Below are positions 40,613 to 49,972 of a stretch of DNA of 64,000 bases, piece by piece (position 1 is the first letter of the stretch; the number at the start of each line of letters is the position of its first letter). Where the stretch lies: the NCBI GenBank assembly GCA_019565575.1, contig CP067379.1, positions 3,224,001 to 3,288,000 of the forward strand. Reading direction: 5' to 3'. The DNA is from Flavobacterium covae (GTDB taxonomy: Bacteria; Bacteroidota; Bacteroidia; Flavobacteriales; Flavobacteriaceae). Under the pieces are notes generated by a model. The model was given only the letters and a program-made list of their open reading frames with translations. It ran no database searches and was not told where the DNA came from. The translations under genes were made by a program, and so were the position numbers.

Positions 40613-42614
40613 TCATTTGTTTACTTTAAAACGCAAGCCAGCATAAATCATTTGTCCAAAAATGGGCGCGTATACTACTGAACTATCAAAATTTTCCCCA
40701 AATGGATTTTCTGCTCCTACAATAGCCTTTTGTTGTTTATAGTTACTTAAATTTTCAACTCCTGTATATATCTCAAAGACTGAAGAAAATGTATGGGTTA
40801 TCTGTGAATTCATTACAACAAAATCAGGTGAAAATGAAGTTAATTCTAGATTTGTATTAGGTAATTGTTGCTTACCTGTCCAATTCAGTGTAAAATCAAA
40901 ACGCCATTGCTTTCCTTTTTCTTTCATCCTTGTTGCATACTCGATATTAAAGAAAAAACGATGTTTTGGTTGTAAAGGACGTTGGTATCTACCCAATTTA
41001 TAATCTGTTTCGATGTCATATAATTTATATGCTGAACGCAAGTTTAATTGTTTAATAATTTCTATATTAAATTCTGTTTGAAAACTATTGGCAAATGAAC
41101 GTCCTTCTAGGTTATAAAAATTCACATCTTGATATGATTGCAAAACATCTATCACCACCTGATTTTGAAAATCAGTACGATAAATATCGACCGAAGCATC
41201 AGCATTCATCCCAAAAAATTTAAATTTCTGTAAAAACCCAAAGCCATAATTCCATGCTATTTCTGGGTGTAAACCATAAATCTTACCTGAATCTCCCAAA
41301 ACATTCAAGTTTCTATTACTTGCAAAAAGAACTTGATTTTCGGCAAAAACATTAGCTGCTCGTTTCCCTCTTCCTATTGAAATTCTGAAAACAGCATCTT
41401 TCCATGGATTATAACGAGCATGAACACGAGGCGTAATAAAAAAACCTAAACGATTATGATAATCTGTACGTCCGCCTAAAATAATACTAAATTTATCCAT
41501 ATTATCATACGTATACTCAAAAAATGCTCCAATAGAATTATCTCTTCGACTTACATCTTTCCCCAAAACAAATTCATTATAATCATCAGAAGTAAAATTC
41601 AAACCCACGGCAAATTTGTTCTTTGTATTTTGTATAATGGAATTGAAAATTAAATTAGAATAAAAACTGTTTTGTTTTATATCATAAGTTCGTAACCCAA
41701 AATAAGAATTTTGATTATGTGTTGTAAATGCGTTTTGTAAACCAATACTTTGATAAGGAGCATCTCTCCATACATAACCAATTTTAGAAGAAAAATCCAT
41801 CCGATCCGTATTAATCTCTGAACCCCATCTATTTTTAGTCAATTTATCTACCATCGGATTAAACTCTATTTGTCCTGTTAATTTTTCATCTTTCATATAA
41901 CGAAAATTCAAAAAACTCACCCACCCTGTTTCAGCGTTAGCATATTGCCAACGATTCATCACATTTACTTGACGACCTAATGGATTATCCAAGAATCCAT
42001 CTCCATTTATATCCATTTTAGATACCCTCATATTAGAATGCGTTAATAAAAGAGTGCTCCACTTAGTGCCTATTTTTTTCTGTGAGATGTGTATTTAATT
42101 CAAAACGAGAATCAGTAGAACCATAAAAATTCAAGTAGAAAGGTATTTCTTTAGCTGGCTTTAACAACTCTGTATTTATTTGCCCCGAAATACTTTCGTA
42201 TCCATTAATCACACTTCCTGCTCCTTTTGTGACTTGAATATTTTCTACCCAAGTTCCTGGAGTAAAAGACATACCATATACCTGTGAAGCACCCCGAACA
42301 GAAGGTATATTTTCTTCCGTGATTAATAAATAAGGAGAAGTTAATCCTAGCATTTTTATCTGCTTGGTTCCCGTCAGAGCATCTGAATAATTAACATCAA
42401 TAGTAGGATTCGTTTCAAAGCTTTCGGCTAGGTTACAACAAGCTGCCTTTAACAACTCCTTACTAGACAAAACGGTGGTATTAGTGGGCTTTAGTAATGA
42501 TTTTTGTATTTTTTCACGCTTAGATTGAACCGTGATCGTTTGTAGAGTGTCTACATCTTGTCCGAGTAGTACAGTGCTAACTAACAAACATATAAATAAA
42601 TAGCTATATTTCAT
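40613..42614 (-). CDS. TonB-dependent receptor, probably copper-related, one frameshift
   Basis: About 665 residues. The start MKYSYLFICLLVSTVLLGQ is a signal peptide. The plug domain has LAESFETNPTIDVNYSDA and the barrel ends in IFGQMIYAGLRFKVNK, with a near-terminal aromatic pattern. It has an unusual Cys pair in the plug (KAACCNLAESF), a feature of metal-linked receptors. One frameshift near 42,065 (LTEKNRH/KWSTLLL) splits it. Neighbours are an HMA protein downstream and an HYC_CC_PP protein upstream, both Cys-rich, which supports a copper role (inference). Confidence 0.82.
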
Positions 42615-42681
42615 CTTTTTAATTAAATTAGTAAAAATTTACAATCGAAAAAATTTCCGAAAACCAATTTCACTAATTTAA

Positions 42682-43086
42682 TTAAGCGTAAAATACTAGC
42701 CTAGAATATAATCTATAGAGCGGTGGCGCATGTGTATCACAATAATAAGCAAGTAGATTGTCTTTTTTTATTAAATCTACTTTATATCTCTTTAATATAA
42801 GTTTGAATGATTCTAAAACAACAAAAGAAGGAATTTTAAGTTGAAATGATTTTATTAAAACATTTTCTGAAGTCGTTTTTTTAATTTCAACCTTTTTGTC
42901 TTTACAACAAGAATCTTGTATCTGTACTTTATTTTCACAACAATCTGAATCACTTTGTTTTTCAACATGTTCAACAGTAATAGCTGCAACTACCTCACCG
43001 CAATAATGGACATTAATCGCAAAACCTGTATTAGAAATCAATACAAGAAAAGCCAAACAAATATTTATAAAACCGCGGAGTTTCAT
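42682..43086 (-). CDS. HYC_CC_PP-type secreted Cys-rich protein
   Basis: About 134 residues. The start is taken at MKLRGFINICLAFLVLIS (43,086) because this gives a proper signal peptide; another ATG lies two codons upstream. The mature part has NVHYCGEV, SDCCENK, SCCKDKK and a C-terminal HAPPLYRLY, which are the HYC, CC and PP signatures that name this Bacteroidota family. Probably binds metal at the surface. Lies 67 bp upstream of the TonB receptor. Confidence 0.75.
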   Translation of the reverse strand: MKLRGFINICLAFLVLISNTGFAINVHYCGEVVAAITVEHVEKQSDSDCCENKVQIQDSCCKDKKVEIKKTTSENVLIKSFQLKIPSFVVLESFKLILKRYKVDLIKKDNLLAYYCDTHAPPLYRLYSRLVFYA

Positions 43087-43103
43087 CACCACAAATATAT
43101 TAA

Positions 43104-43583
43104 TTATTTACAATCCATAATTCTAAAACAAATGTTAATTATTTTCCAAATTCTTTTTTGGTAATAAAAAGCAGGAATAAACAAAATTAAAAACAACGGT
43201 TGAATTAGAAATCGACGCATATAAAACAAGGTCATTACAAAAGTTTCATCACAAAATTCTAAAACTAAAACAATTAAAGAAACTAGAAAAAAGAAAAGAA
43301 CAACATAAAGAAAAATTGAAATTTTAATGATCGAATTTTTTTGGAATAGCATATACAAAATAACCAAACTTAATACTGTATTTAAGCCATAACGAATCAA
43401 CCAACTAAACACTAGCTTAAACAAACTATATTCTGGATATAAACTTCCTTGAAATTCTCCTCTAAAATACGCTATAAAAGGATCATAAAACCAATTTGAT
43501 TCATAATTCCTAATCAATATCAAACCAAATACTGACAGAATAATTATTGCAATCTTATATTTATTTTGAAATATATTTCGCAT
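43104..43583 (-). CDS. Exosortase F-associated membrane protein
   Basis: 159 residues with about five hydrophobic segments. It begins MRNIFQNKYKIAIIILSVFG and overlaps the exosortase gene by 23 bp. The conserved NWFYDPFIAYFRGEF stretch between helices 1 and 2 is typical of the small protein encoded beside xrtF in flavobacteria. Its exact role in protein sorting is unknown. Confidence 0.7.
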   Translation of the reverse strand: MRNIFQNKYKIAIIILSVFGLILIRNYESNWFYDPFIAYFRGEFQGSLYPEYSLFKLVFSWLIRYGLNTVLSLVILYMLFQKNSIIKISIFLYVVLFFFLVSLIVLVLEFCDETFVMTLFYMRRFLIQPLFLILFIPAFYYQKRIWKIINICFRIMDCK

Positions 43584-44098
43584 ATTTTTTTATCCAATAC
43601 AACCAAAGTAAACACACTATACCATAAATAATGAAAGGAAACAATACTGAATGTAAAAAATGTTCATATTCAGGATAAAGATCATACAAAATCGTTAATA
43701 AAACGATTCTTAAAATATTGACAACATATATAAGAACACTTCCAAACCACAAGAACATAAATGTTTTTTTAAAACTTGTCGAAAAAGCGATTACAAAAGA
43801 TTCAAAAAGAATAATAACACTTATTGCATTACAACCTTCTATTATACGAGCCAAATATTTCCCATTAAAATATAACTGATACTGTTCATTCAGAGCGTCT
43901 TCTACAATTTGAACTCTTTGTCCTAAAAAGACTAATATTTTTCCCGTTGTATAAGACACATTTTCAGTAAAACCATCTACCTGATTTACAAAACCTGACA
44001 AATAAAGCCTATAAAGAATTGTAAGCATCAAATAAGAAACAAAAAATTTTCCTAAAAAAAGAAAAAAAGGGGCGATATTCTTTTAACAATGTCTTCAA
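43561..44098 (-). CDS. xrtF: Exosortase family protein XrtF, N-terminus frameshifted
   Basis: About 178 residues, membrane-embedded. The exosortase catalytic residues are visible: Cys in IEGCNAISVIILF, Arg in NILRIVLLTI and His in HFLHSVLFPF. Exosortases cleave and sort exported proteins with a C-terminal sorting signal. The start is uncertain: TTG 44,098 (LKTLLKEYRPFF) fits best, followed by a frameshift in a T/A-rich run near 44,050-44,070. The divergent fRMsr gene begins 73 bp away. Confidence 0.78.
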
Positions 44099-44171
44099 AA
44101 AATCATTTTTTAACAAATTTATATAATTTTTAAAAAACAAGTCATTTACATTTGCAAAAAACTTAAAAATC

Positions 44172-44628
44172 ATGCCATTCGAAAATCTAAAACCACAGAT
44201 CATATCTATCATAGCAAATGATTCATTATCCAAAAATGAAAAACTATTGAACATCTGTCAATTATTACAAGATAAAATCTCCTATTATAATTGGGTTGGA
44301 TTTTACTTTGCTAATCATGAAACACGCACCTTGCATTTAGGCCCTTATGTGGGAGCAGAAACAGATCATACTATTATTCCTTTTGGCAAAGGAATTTGCG
44401 GACAAGTAGCAGAATCTAATCAGAATTTTGTAGTACCTGATGTAAAAGCACAAGACAATTACATAGCTTGCAGTTTTACTGTAAAATCTGAAATTGTTGT
44501 TCCTTTATTTGTAAATGGCATAAACATTGGACAAATAGATATTGACAGTCATGTCATAGACCCTTTTACAGAAGCAGACGAACGCTTTTTAGAATTCGTA
44601 ACTTCCAGAAGTTGCTAAACTTTTTTAA
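44172..44628 (+). CDS. Free methionine-(R)-sulfoxide reductase (GAF domain), frameshifted at the end
   Basis: About 152 residues of a single GAF domain. It carries the fRMsr features GPYVGAETDHTIIPFGKGICGQVAE and the redox Cys positions in ACSFTVKSEIVVP. The enzyme reduces free methionine-R-sulfoxide. The last codons shift frame near 44,600. Removing one T restores the expected FVTPEVAKLF ending and a stop at 44,626-44,628. Confidence 0.85.
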
Positions 44629-44669
44629 AAATAATTCATAAATCATAATTTATAATTCATAAATATTTT

Positions 44670-44677
44670 TAACTTTG
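44670..44677 (+). promoter_or_regulatory. Promoter -7 box of rpsO
   Basis: TAACTTTG fits the Bacteroidota consensus TAnnTTTG and lies 54 bp before the rpsO start, the usual distance for ribosomal genes in this phylum. No clear TTTG at the -33 position. Confidence 0.65.
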
Positions 44678-44731
44678 CACCCGTATTGAGAATATCTCAG
44701 TCTACATAATAATCATTTAAATAATATTAGA

Positions 44732-45001
44732 ATGTATTTATCAAAAGAAAAAAAATCTGAAATCTTCGCTCAACACGGAGGAAAAGCTGAAAACACTGGT
44801 TCTGCAGAAGGTCAAATAGCATTATTTACTTTCAGAATTAATCACTTAACTGAGCACTTAAAGAAAAATCGTCATGATTACAACACTGAGCGCTCATTAG
44901 TAAAGTTAGTAGGTAAAAGAAGATCCCTTCTTGACTACTTAAAAAACAAGGAGATTAACAGATACCGTGCGATTATCAAAGAATTAAACATCAGAAAATA
45001 A
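44732..45001 (+). CDS. rpsO: 30S ribosomal protein S15
   Basis: 89 residues, intact. The S15 hallmarks are NTGSAEGQIALFTFRINHLTEHLK and LVGKRRSLLDYLKNK. It binds 16S rRNA in the small-subunit platform. As in many bacteria it precedes pnp. Confidence 0.97.
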   Translation: MYLSKEKKSEIFAQHGGKAENTGSAEGQIALFTFRINHLTEHLKKNRHDYNTERSLVKLVGKRRSLLDYLKNKEINRYRAIIKELNIRK

Positions 45002-45008
45002 TCCAAAA

Positions 45009-45037
45009 GAAAAGAGGTGCCCGCGCGCCTCTTTTTA
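45009..45037 (+). terminator. Terminator of rpsO
   Basis: The stem AAAAAGAGG / CCTCTTTTT has a GC-rich apical part (TGCCCGCGCG) and is followed by T-rich sequence, starting 8 bp after the rpsO stop. Confidence 0.75.
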
Positions 45038-45157
45038 TTTTTTAAATATTTCAAAACTAAAGTTTGGTTTTTCATTGGGTTTCAAACAACTACACACACA
45101 ACAACACATCAACAACACAACTAGAACCCATTGTTTAATTTAACAAAAAAAGATTTT

Positions 45158-47326
45158 ATGATCCCAAAAGTATTTCAAGAAGTTATCGATTTAGGAGATG
45201 GAAGAACTATTACAATCGAAACTGGGAAATTAGCCAAACAAGCCGATGGGTCTGTAGTTGTGCGAATGGGCGACGCGATGCTTTTAGCAACAGCTGTATC
45301 TGCTAGAACAGCCAACCCTGGGGTAGATTTTCTACCTTTAACTGTAGATTATCGCGAAAAATTTGCGGCAGCAGGTCGTTTTCCTGGAGGCTTTTTTAAA
45401 AGAGAAGCACGTCCTAGTGATAGCGAAATATTAACAATGAGATTAGTGGATCGCGTACTACGTCCGCTTTTCCCAGATGATTATCATGCTGAAACTCAAA
45501 TCATGATTCAATTAATGTCTCATGATGAAAATGTAATGCCAGATGCTTTAACAGGTTTAGCTGCATCCGCATCATTAGCCGTTTCGGATATTCCTTTCTA
45601 TAATTTTATTTCAGAAGTTCGAGTAGGACGCGTAGATGGAAAACTAATTATCAATCCAAACAGAACAGAACTCGAAAAATCAGACATTGACATGATGATT
45701 GGTGCTTCTAAAGATTCCGTTTGTATGGTAGAAGGTGAAATGAAAGAAATTTCAGAAACCGAAATGATAGAAGCCATCAAATTTGCTCACGAAGCTATCA
45801 AAATTCAAATCGAAGCACAAGAAAGACTACGTGAGGCCATTGGTACTTTAACCTATCGTGAATACGAACCGGAAAAAAATGACGAAGCTATTTACAATAA
45901 AGTAAAAGATGCTTGTTATGACCAATTTTATGCCGTAGCTCAAGAAGCATCAGCAAAACACCAAAGAGGTGAAAAATTTGCAACTATTGCAGAGGAAGTA
46001 AAAGCCTTGTATTCAGAAGAAGAATACACTGAAAACGAAGATTTAAAAGAATTAGTAAACAGATATATCTATAAAACACAAAAAGCAGCTGTTCGTAATG
46101 TAATTCTTGAAAAAGGAATTCGTTTAGATGGTCGTAAAACAACTGAAATTCGTCCAATTTGGTCTGAAATTGACTATCTACCATCTGCTCACGGCTCCGC
46201 TATCTTTACACGTGGCGAAACACAAGCTTTAGCTACTGTAACTTTAGGCACTTCTAGAGAAGCTAATATTATTGATCTACCTTCTGAACAAGGAGAAGAA
46301 CGTTTTTACTTACACTACAACTTCCCTCCTTTCTCTACAGGTGAAGCAAAACCATTAAGAGGCACTTCACGTCGTGAAATAGGACATGGTAATTTAGCAC
46401 AACGTGCACTAAAAAACATGATTCCATCAGATTGTCCTTACACCATTCGTGTTGTATCAGAGGTTTTAGAATCTAACGGTTCCTCTTCTATGGCAACCGT
46501 ATGTTCAGGAACATTAGCATTAATGGATGCTGGTATACAAATGGTTAAACCTGTTTCTGGTATTGCAATGGGACTCATTACAGACGGAGAAAAGTTTGCC
46601 GTATTATCAGACATCTTAGGAGATGAAGACCATTTAGGTGATATGGATTTTAAAGTAACAGGTACAGCTGATGGCATCACAGCCTGTCAAATGGATATAA
46701 AAATTGATGGACTACGCTACGACATTATGGAACAAGCATTAGCTCAAGCTCGTGATGGACGTATGCACATCTTAAATAAAATCATTGAAACCATTTCTGA
46801 ACCAAGAGCCGCTGTTAAACCAAAAGCACCTAAAATCATTATGAGTTCAATACCTGCCAGTATGATTGGAGCGTTTATTGGACCTGGCGGCAAAAACATT
46901 CAAGAACTACAAAAAATCACTGAAACAACCATCGTACTAACAGAAGAAGGAGATAAAGGTATTGTTGAAATTTTAGGAACAAATCAAGCAGGTATAGAAA
47001 CCGTATTAGCTAAAATTGAAGCCATGGTATTTAAACCTCAATTAGGAGAAGCTTACGAAGTAAAAGTAACTAAAATGCTAGACTTTGGCGCGGTTGTAGA
47101 ATACACCAAAGCACCTGGTAACGAAGTCCTATTACATGTTTCTGAATTGGCTTGGGAGCGCACCGAAAAACCAAGCGACATCATAAACTTAGGAGATATT
47201 TTTATGGTTAAATACCTAGGTATTGACCCTAAAAACAGAAAAGAAAAAGTTTCAAGAAAACAATTACTTCCTCGCCCACCCCGTGAAGAAAAAAAAGATG
47301 ATAAAAAAACAAACCCTCAAGGTTAA
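45158..47326 (+). CDS. pnp: Polyribonucleotide nucleotidyltransferase
   Basis: 722 residues from ATG 45,158 ([16 protein letters not shown]). An in-frame upstream ATG adds nine unlikely residues. Two RNase PH domains (second with [23 protein letters not shown]) are joined by a helical linker. A KH domain follows ([17 protein letters not shown]), then an S1 domain ([24 protein letters not shown]), and a charged tail. It degrades RNA from the 3' end with phosphate. The frame is intact. Confidence 0.96.
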   Translation: MIPKVFQEVIDLGDGRTITIETGKLAKQADGSVVVRMGDAMLLATAVSARTANPGVDFLPLTVDYREKFAAAGRFPGGFFKREARPSDSEILTMRLVDRVLRPLFPDDYHAETQIMIQLMSHDENVMPDALTGLAASASLAVSDIPFYNFISEVRVGRVDGKLIINPNRTELEKSDIDMMIGASKDSVCMVEGEMKEISETEMIEAIKFAHEAIKIQIEAQERLREAIGTLTYREYEPEKNDEAIYNKVKDACYDQFYAVAQEASAKHQRGEKFATIAEEVKALYSEEEYTENEDLKELVNRYIYKTQKAAVRNVILEKGIRLDGRKTTEIRPIWSEIDYLPSAHGSAIFTRGETQALATVTLGTSREANIIDLPSEQGEERFYLHYNFPPFSTGEAKPLRGTSRREIGHGNLAQRALKNMIPSDCPYTIRVVSEVLESNGSSSMATVCSGTLALMDAGIQMVKPVSGIAMGLITDGEKFAVLSDILGDEDHLGDMDFKVTGTADGITACQMDIKIDGLRYDIMEQALAQARDGRMHILNKIIETISEPRAAVKPKAPKIIMSSIPASMIGAFIGPGGKNIQELQKITETTIVLTEEGDKGIVEILGTNQAGIETVLAKIEAMVFKPQLGEAYEVKVTKMLDFGAVVEYTKAPGNEVLLHVSELAWERTEKPSDIINLGDIFMVKYLGIDPKNRKEKVSRKQLLPRPPREEKKDDKKTNPQG

Positions 47327-47351
47327 TTAATTTTATTAATTCAAATAGATG

Positions 47352-47382
47352 AAACCTCGATTTTTTTCGAGGTTTTTTTTTA
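47352..47382 (+). terminator. Terminator of pnp
   Basis: Perfect stem AAACCTCGA / TCGAGGTTT around a short T loop, followed by eight or more T. Confidence 0.85.
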
Positions 47383-47452
47383 TTTTTTGTAACTTTTTAT
47401 CAAGTGCTTACGTATAACCATTACAACTTTTAAAAAGCAAAGAGATTTTTAA

Positions 47453-48316
47453 ATGAGACAGCTCAAAATTACTAAGCAGGTAACCAACCGTGAAACTGCT
47501 TCCCTAGACAAATACCTACAAGAAATTGGTAAAGTAGATCTAATCACTGCAGATGAAGAAGTAGAATTAGCACAACGCATCAAGGCAGGGGATCAAAGAG
47601 CCTTAGAAAAATTAACAAAAGCGAACCTACGTTTCGTAGTATCCGTGGCAAAACAATATCAAAATCAAGGTTTAACCCTTCCCGATTTAATCAACGAAGG
47701 AAATTTAGGACTAATTAAAGCAGCTCAGCGTTTTGACGAAACACGTGGTTTCAAATTTATTTCATACGCTGTATGGTGGATTCGTCAATCTATCCTACAG
47801 GCTTTAGCAGAACAATCTCGTATCGTACGACTTCCTTTAAATAAAATTGGATCTATTAACAAAATCAATAAAATGTATGCGCTCCTAGAACAATCTAACG
47901 AACGCGCTCCATCTGCTGAAGAAATAGCAGCTGAGTTAGATATGACTGTAAATGACGTAAAAGAATCAATGAAAAACTCAGGACGTCATTTATCTATGGA
48001 TGCCCCGTTAGTAGAAGGTGAAGACTCTAATTTGTATGATGTACTACGATCTGGAGAATCACCAAATCCTGATAGAGAATTAATCCATGAGTCACTACGT
48101 ACCGAAATCGAGCGTTCTTTAGAAACACTAACACCTCGTGAAGCAGATGTAGTACGTTTATATTTCGGTTTAGGCGATCAACACCCCATGACATTAGAAG
48201 AAATTGGAGAAACCTTCGACTTAACCCGTGAGCGTGTTCGTCAAATTAAAGAAAAAGCAATTCGAAGATTAAAACATACCTCTAGAAGCAAAATCTTAAA
48301 AACTTATCTCGGATAA
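47453..48316 (+). CDS. rpoD: Primary RNA polymerase sigma factor (short Bacteroidota RpoD)
   Basis: 287 residues, intact. It lacks the long N-terminal region 1.1, as is normal in Bacteroidota. Region 1.2/2 carries [18 protein letters not shown] and [14 protein letters not shown]. Region 4 carries [27 protein letters not shown] for -35-like element binding. It recognises the phylum-specific TTTG/TAnnTTTG promoters. Confidence 0.96.
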   Translation: MRQLKITKQVTNRETASLDKYLQEIGKVDLITADEEVELAQRIKAGDQRALEKLTKANLRFVVSVAKQYQNQGLTLPDLINEGNLGLIKAAQRFDETRGFKFISYAVWWIRQSILQALAEQSRIVRLPLNKIGSINKINKMYALLEQSNERAPSAEEIAAELDMTVNDVKESMKNSGRHLSMDAPLVEGEDSNLYDVLRSGESPNPDRELIHESLRTEIERSLETLTPREADVVRLYFGLGDQHPMTLEEIGETFDLTRERVRQIKEKAIRRLKHTSRSKILKTYLG

Positions 48317-48383
48317 GATCAATTTTCTAATAATTACTAACTTTACCAATAAAAGTTATAATTAAAAGATTATATACCGCAAC

Positions 48384-48408
48384 AACAGTCCAAGACTGTT
48401 CGTTTTTT
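48384..48408 (+). terminator. Terminator downstream of rpoD (first hairpin)
   Basis: Stem AACAGTC / GACTGTT, loop CAA, then CG and six T. Confidence 0.65.
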
Positions 48409-48420
48409 GATTGATGATTG

Positions 48421-48449
48421 AAACTCCGGCTGATTACCGGAGTTTTATT
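48421..48449 (+). terminator. Terminator downstream of rpoD (second hairpin)
   Basis: Perfect stem AAACTCCGG / CCGGAGTTT, loop CTGATTA, followed by TATTTT. With the preceding hairpin it closes the rpoD transcript. The following stretch up to about 48,700 is very AT-rich and shows no gene. Confidence 0.8.
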
Positions 48450-48714
48450 TTATATCTAATTCATAGAATAATTACAAACCATACTCACTACACACAAACC
48501 CATTAATAGAAATTTATTAAAAATAAAAAGAACTTTAAATCTAAAAAATATTCTTTTTTACCTACAACATAACAAAACTACATCTGTAAAAAAATCCTTT
48601 ATATTACTTCCTTCTTTTACTTTTTTATTATAAAATTTAAAACATACCCCTCCTATAATAAACAAAAATCTTATTTTATATTTTATTAAATTAAATAAAA
48701 TATTTTTATAACAA

Positions 48715-48739
48715 AAACTTGTTTTTATAAAACAAGTTT
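48715..48739. promoter_or_regulatory. Perfect 11-bp palindrome over the T6SS promoter (possible operator)
   Basis: AAACTTGTTTT (48,715-48,725) and AAAACAAGTTT (48,729-48,739), spacer TAT. The left arm contains the -33 TTG and the right arm ends 3 bp before the -7 box. This is where a dimeric regulator would act. It could also be a terminator-like hairpin, but it lacks a clean T tail. Confidence 0.5.
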
Positions 48740-48749
48740 ACTATATTTG
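48719..48749 (+). promoter_or_regulatory. Promoter of the Hcp/T6SS transcript
   Basis: A -33 TTG (48,719-48,721) and a -7 box TATATTTG (48,742-48,749) spaced by 20 bp match the Bacteroidota consensus well. The likely transcript start near 48,756 leaves about 45 nt before the small ORF at 48,801. Confidence 0.65.
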
Positions 48750-48800
48750 AGTTAATCATATTTCCATAAATGGTTATTATTATTAAAAACAAAATATGTT

Positions 48801-48920
48801 ATGAAAGCACAAAAACCAAACGATCCTACTCAAATTGGTTATTACCTAACAAAACCCACCCCCAAATCATTTTTTAACCTACTCTATACCTTTATAGGTA
48901 TATCCTTATGTATTTCTTAA
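48801..48920 (+). CDS. Possible 39-residue peptide upstream of hcp
   Basis: ATG 48,801 opens MKAQKPNDPTQIGYYLTKP followed by an apolar tail (NLLYTFIGISLCIS) and TAA at 48,918-48,920. It is the first open frame after a good promoter and ends 20 bp before hcp. It might be a leader peptide or a small membrane protein. No family is recognised, and coding use is not proven. Confidence 0.4.
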   Translation: MKAQKPNDPTQIGYYLTKPTPKSFFNLLYTFIGISLCIS

Positions 48921-48940
48921 TTTTTTAAATATTTATAATT

Positions 48941-49327
48941 ATGTCATTTAAAACAAAATTAGCAGTAGCAGGAAAAGAGTACACAGTATTAAATGTAAAC
49001 TACGGTTTATTTCAAGAAACAGACGCAACGGGTAGACCTTCTACTGTAACTAGAGGAGGAAAAATTGAATTAACAATTGAAGGTACTGCAGACACTTCAT
49101 TCTTCGAGTGGATGACCAACTCATTTGAAAGAAAAGACGGAAGTGTAAAATTCTTTAAAAGAGACAGCGAAGCAGTTCTAAAAGAATTAAAATTTTCAGA
49201 AGCTTACGTAGTAAAATTCAGAGAAAACTTTGATTCAACAGGCGTAAATCCGTTAACAGAAACCTTTACCATTTCAGCTAAAAAGATTGAACTAGGTTCA
49301 GGAGCTTACGAAAACGAATGGGTATAA
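48941..49327 (+). CDS. tssD: T6SS tube protein TssD/Hcp (first copy)
   Basis: 128 residues beginning MSFKTKLAVAGKEYTVLNVNY. It has the Bacteroidota TssD features DATGRPS, GGKIELTIEG and FFEWM. Hcp hexamers stack into the inner tube propelled by the T6SS sheath. The frame is intact and is followed by a hairpin terminator before the second copy. Confidence 0.92.
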   Translation: MSFKTKLAVAGKEYTVLNVNYGLFQETDATGRPSTVTRGGKIELTIEGTADTSFFEWMTNSFERKDGSVKFFKRDSEAVLKELKFSEAYVVKFRENFDSTGVNPLTETFTISAKKIELGSGAYENEWV

Positions 49328-49485
49328 TCCCTTCAAAAAGGCGTTCCCTAAAAGCAACTTTTTAACCCCCAGTTCTTTGTTACTTTCCATAAGGAAATGA
49401 CATTGGCTAGATCAATCATTGTATTACCCCCTAGGTTTTACACTGGTCAACCCTAGTCTAAAAAGAACTCCATTAAATGATAGTT

Positions 49486-49509
49486 GCGATCTTTTGGGAT
49501 CGCCTTTTT
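49486..49509 (+). terminator. Hairpin between the two hcp genes
   Basis: Stem GCGATC / GATCGC, loop TTTTGG, then CTTTTTC. Probably ends or attenuates the first hcp transcript, allowing much more tube protein than spike protein. Confidence 0.65.
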
Positions 49510-49549
49510 CTTTTTTCTTTCAAATAAACAACCCTAAAAACAAATAAAC

Positions 49550-49939
49550 ATGTCCTTTTTAGCTAAATTAGAACTAGACGGAAACACCTATAACATACTC
49601 AGTTGCGACTATAATTTTACACAACAAATAGACGCTACAGGAAAACCCGAAGGAATGCCTCAAGGAGGTGAAATTAATATCCGTATAGAAAGCAACGGAA
49701 AATCCAACTTATTACAATGGATGCTCGACCACAGTCAAACCAAAAACGGTACCATTACATTCTTTAGAAGAGATGCCATGAGCAAACTACAAGAGTTAAA
49801 ATTTGAAAAAGCCTATTGTGTTTCCTTTTCCGAATACTTTGATGCTAAAAACAACGAACCGCTACAAATAGCCCTACGCCTAATGGCCAAACGATTTGTT
49901 CTAAACGAAGCTACACACGAAAAGAAATGGAAAGATTAA
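49550..49939 (+). CDS. tssD: T6SS tube protein TssD/Hcp (second, divergent copy)
   Basis: 129 residues, starting MSFLAKLELDGNTYNILSCDY. Same fold signatures (DATGKPEG, GGEINIRIES, LLQWML) but clearly divergent from the first copy. It lies 33 bp before vgrG, so it may be the Hcp that sits next to the spike or is dedicated to this spike. Confidence 0.9.
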   Translation: MSFLAKLELDGNTYNILSCDYNFTQQIDATGKPEGMPQGGEINIRIESNGKSNLLQWMLDHSQTKNGTITFFRRDAMSKLQELKFEKAYCVSFSEYFDAKNNEPLQIALRLMAKRFVLNEATHEKKWKD

Positions 49940-49972
49940 ACAACAACTAAACAACTAAAACACACACACGAT

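Noticed and set aside
48450..48700. CRISPR or tRNA-like structure in the AT-rich gap after rpoD
   Set aside because: No repeated unit and no cloverleaf; only very AT-rich sequence.
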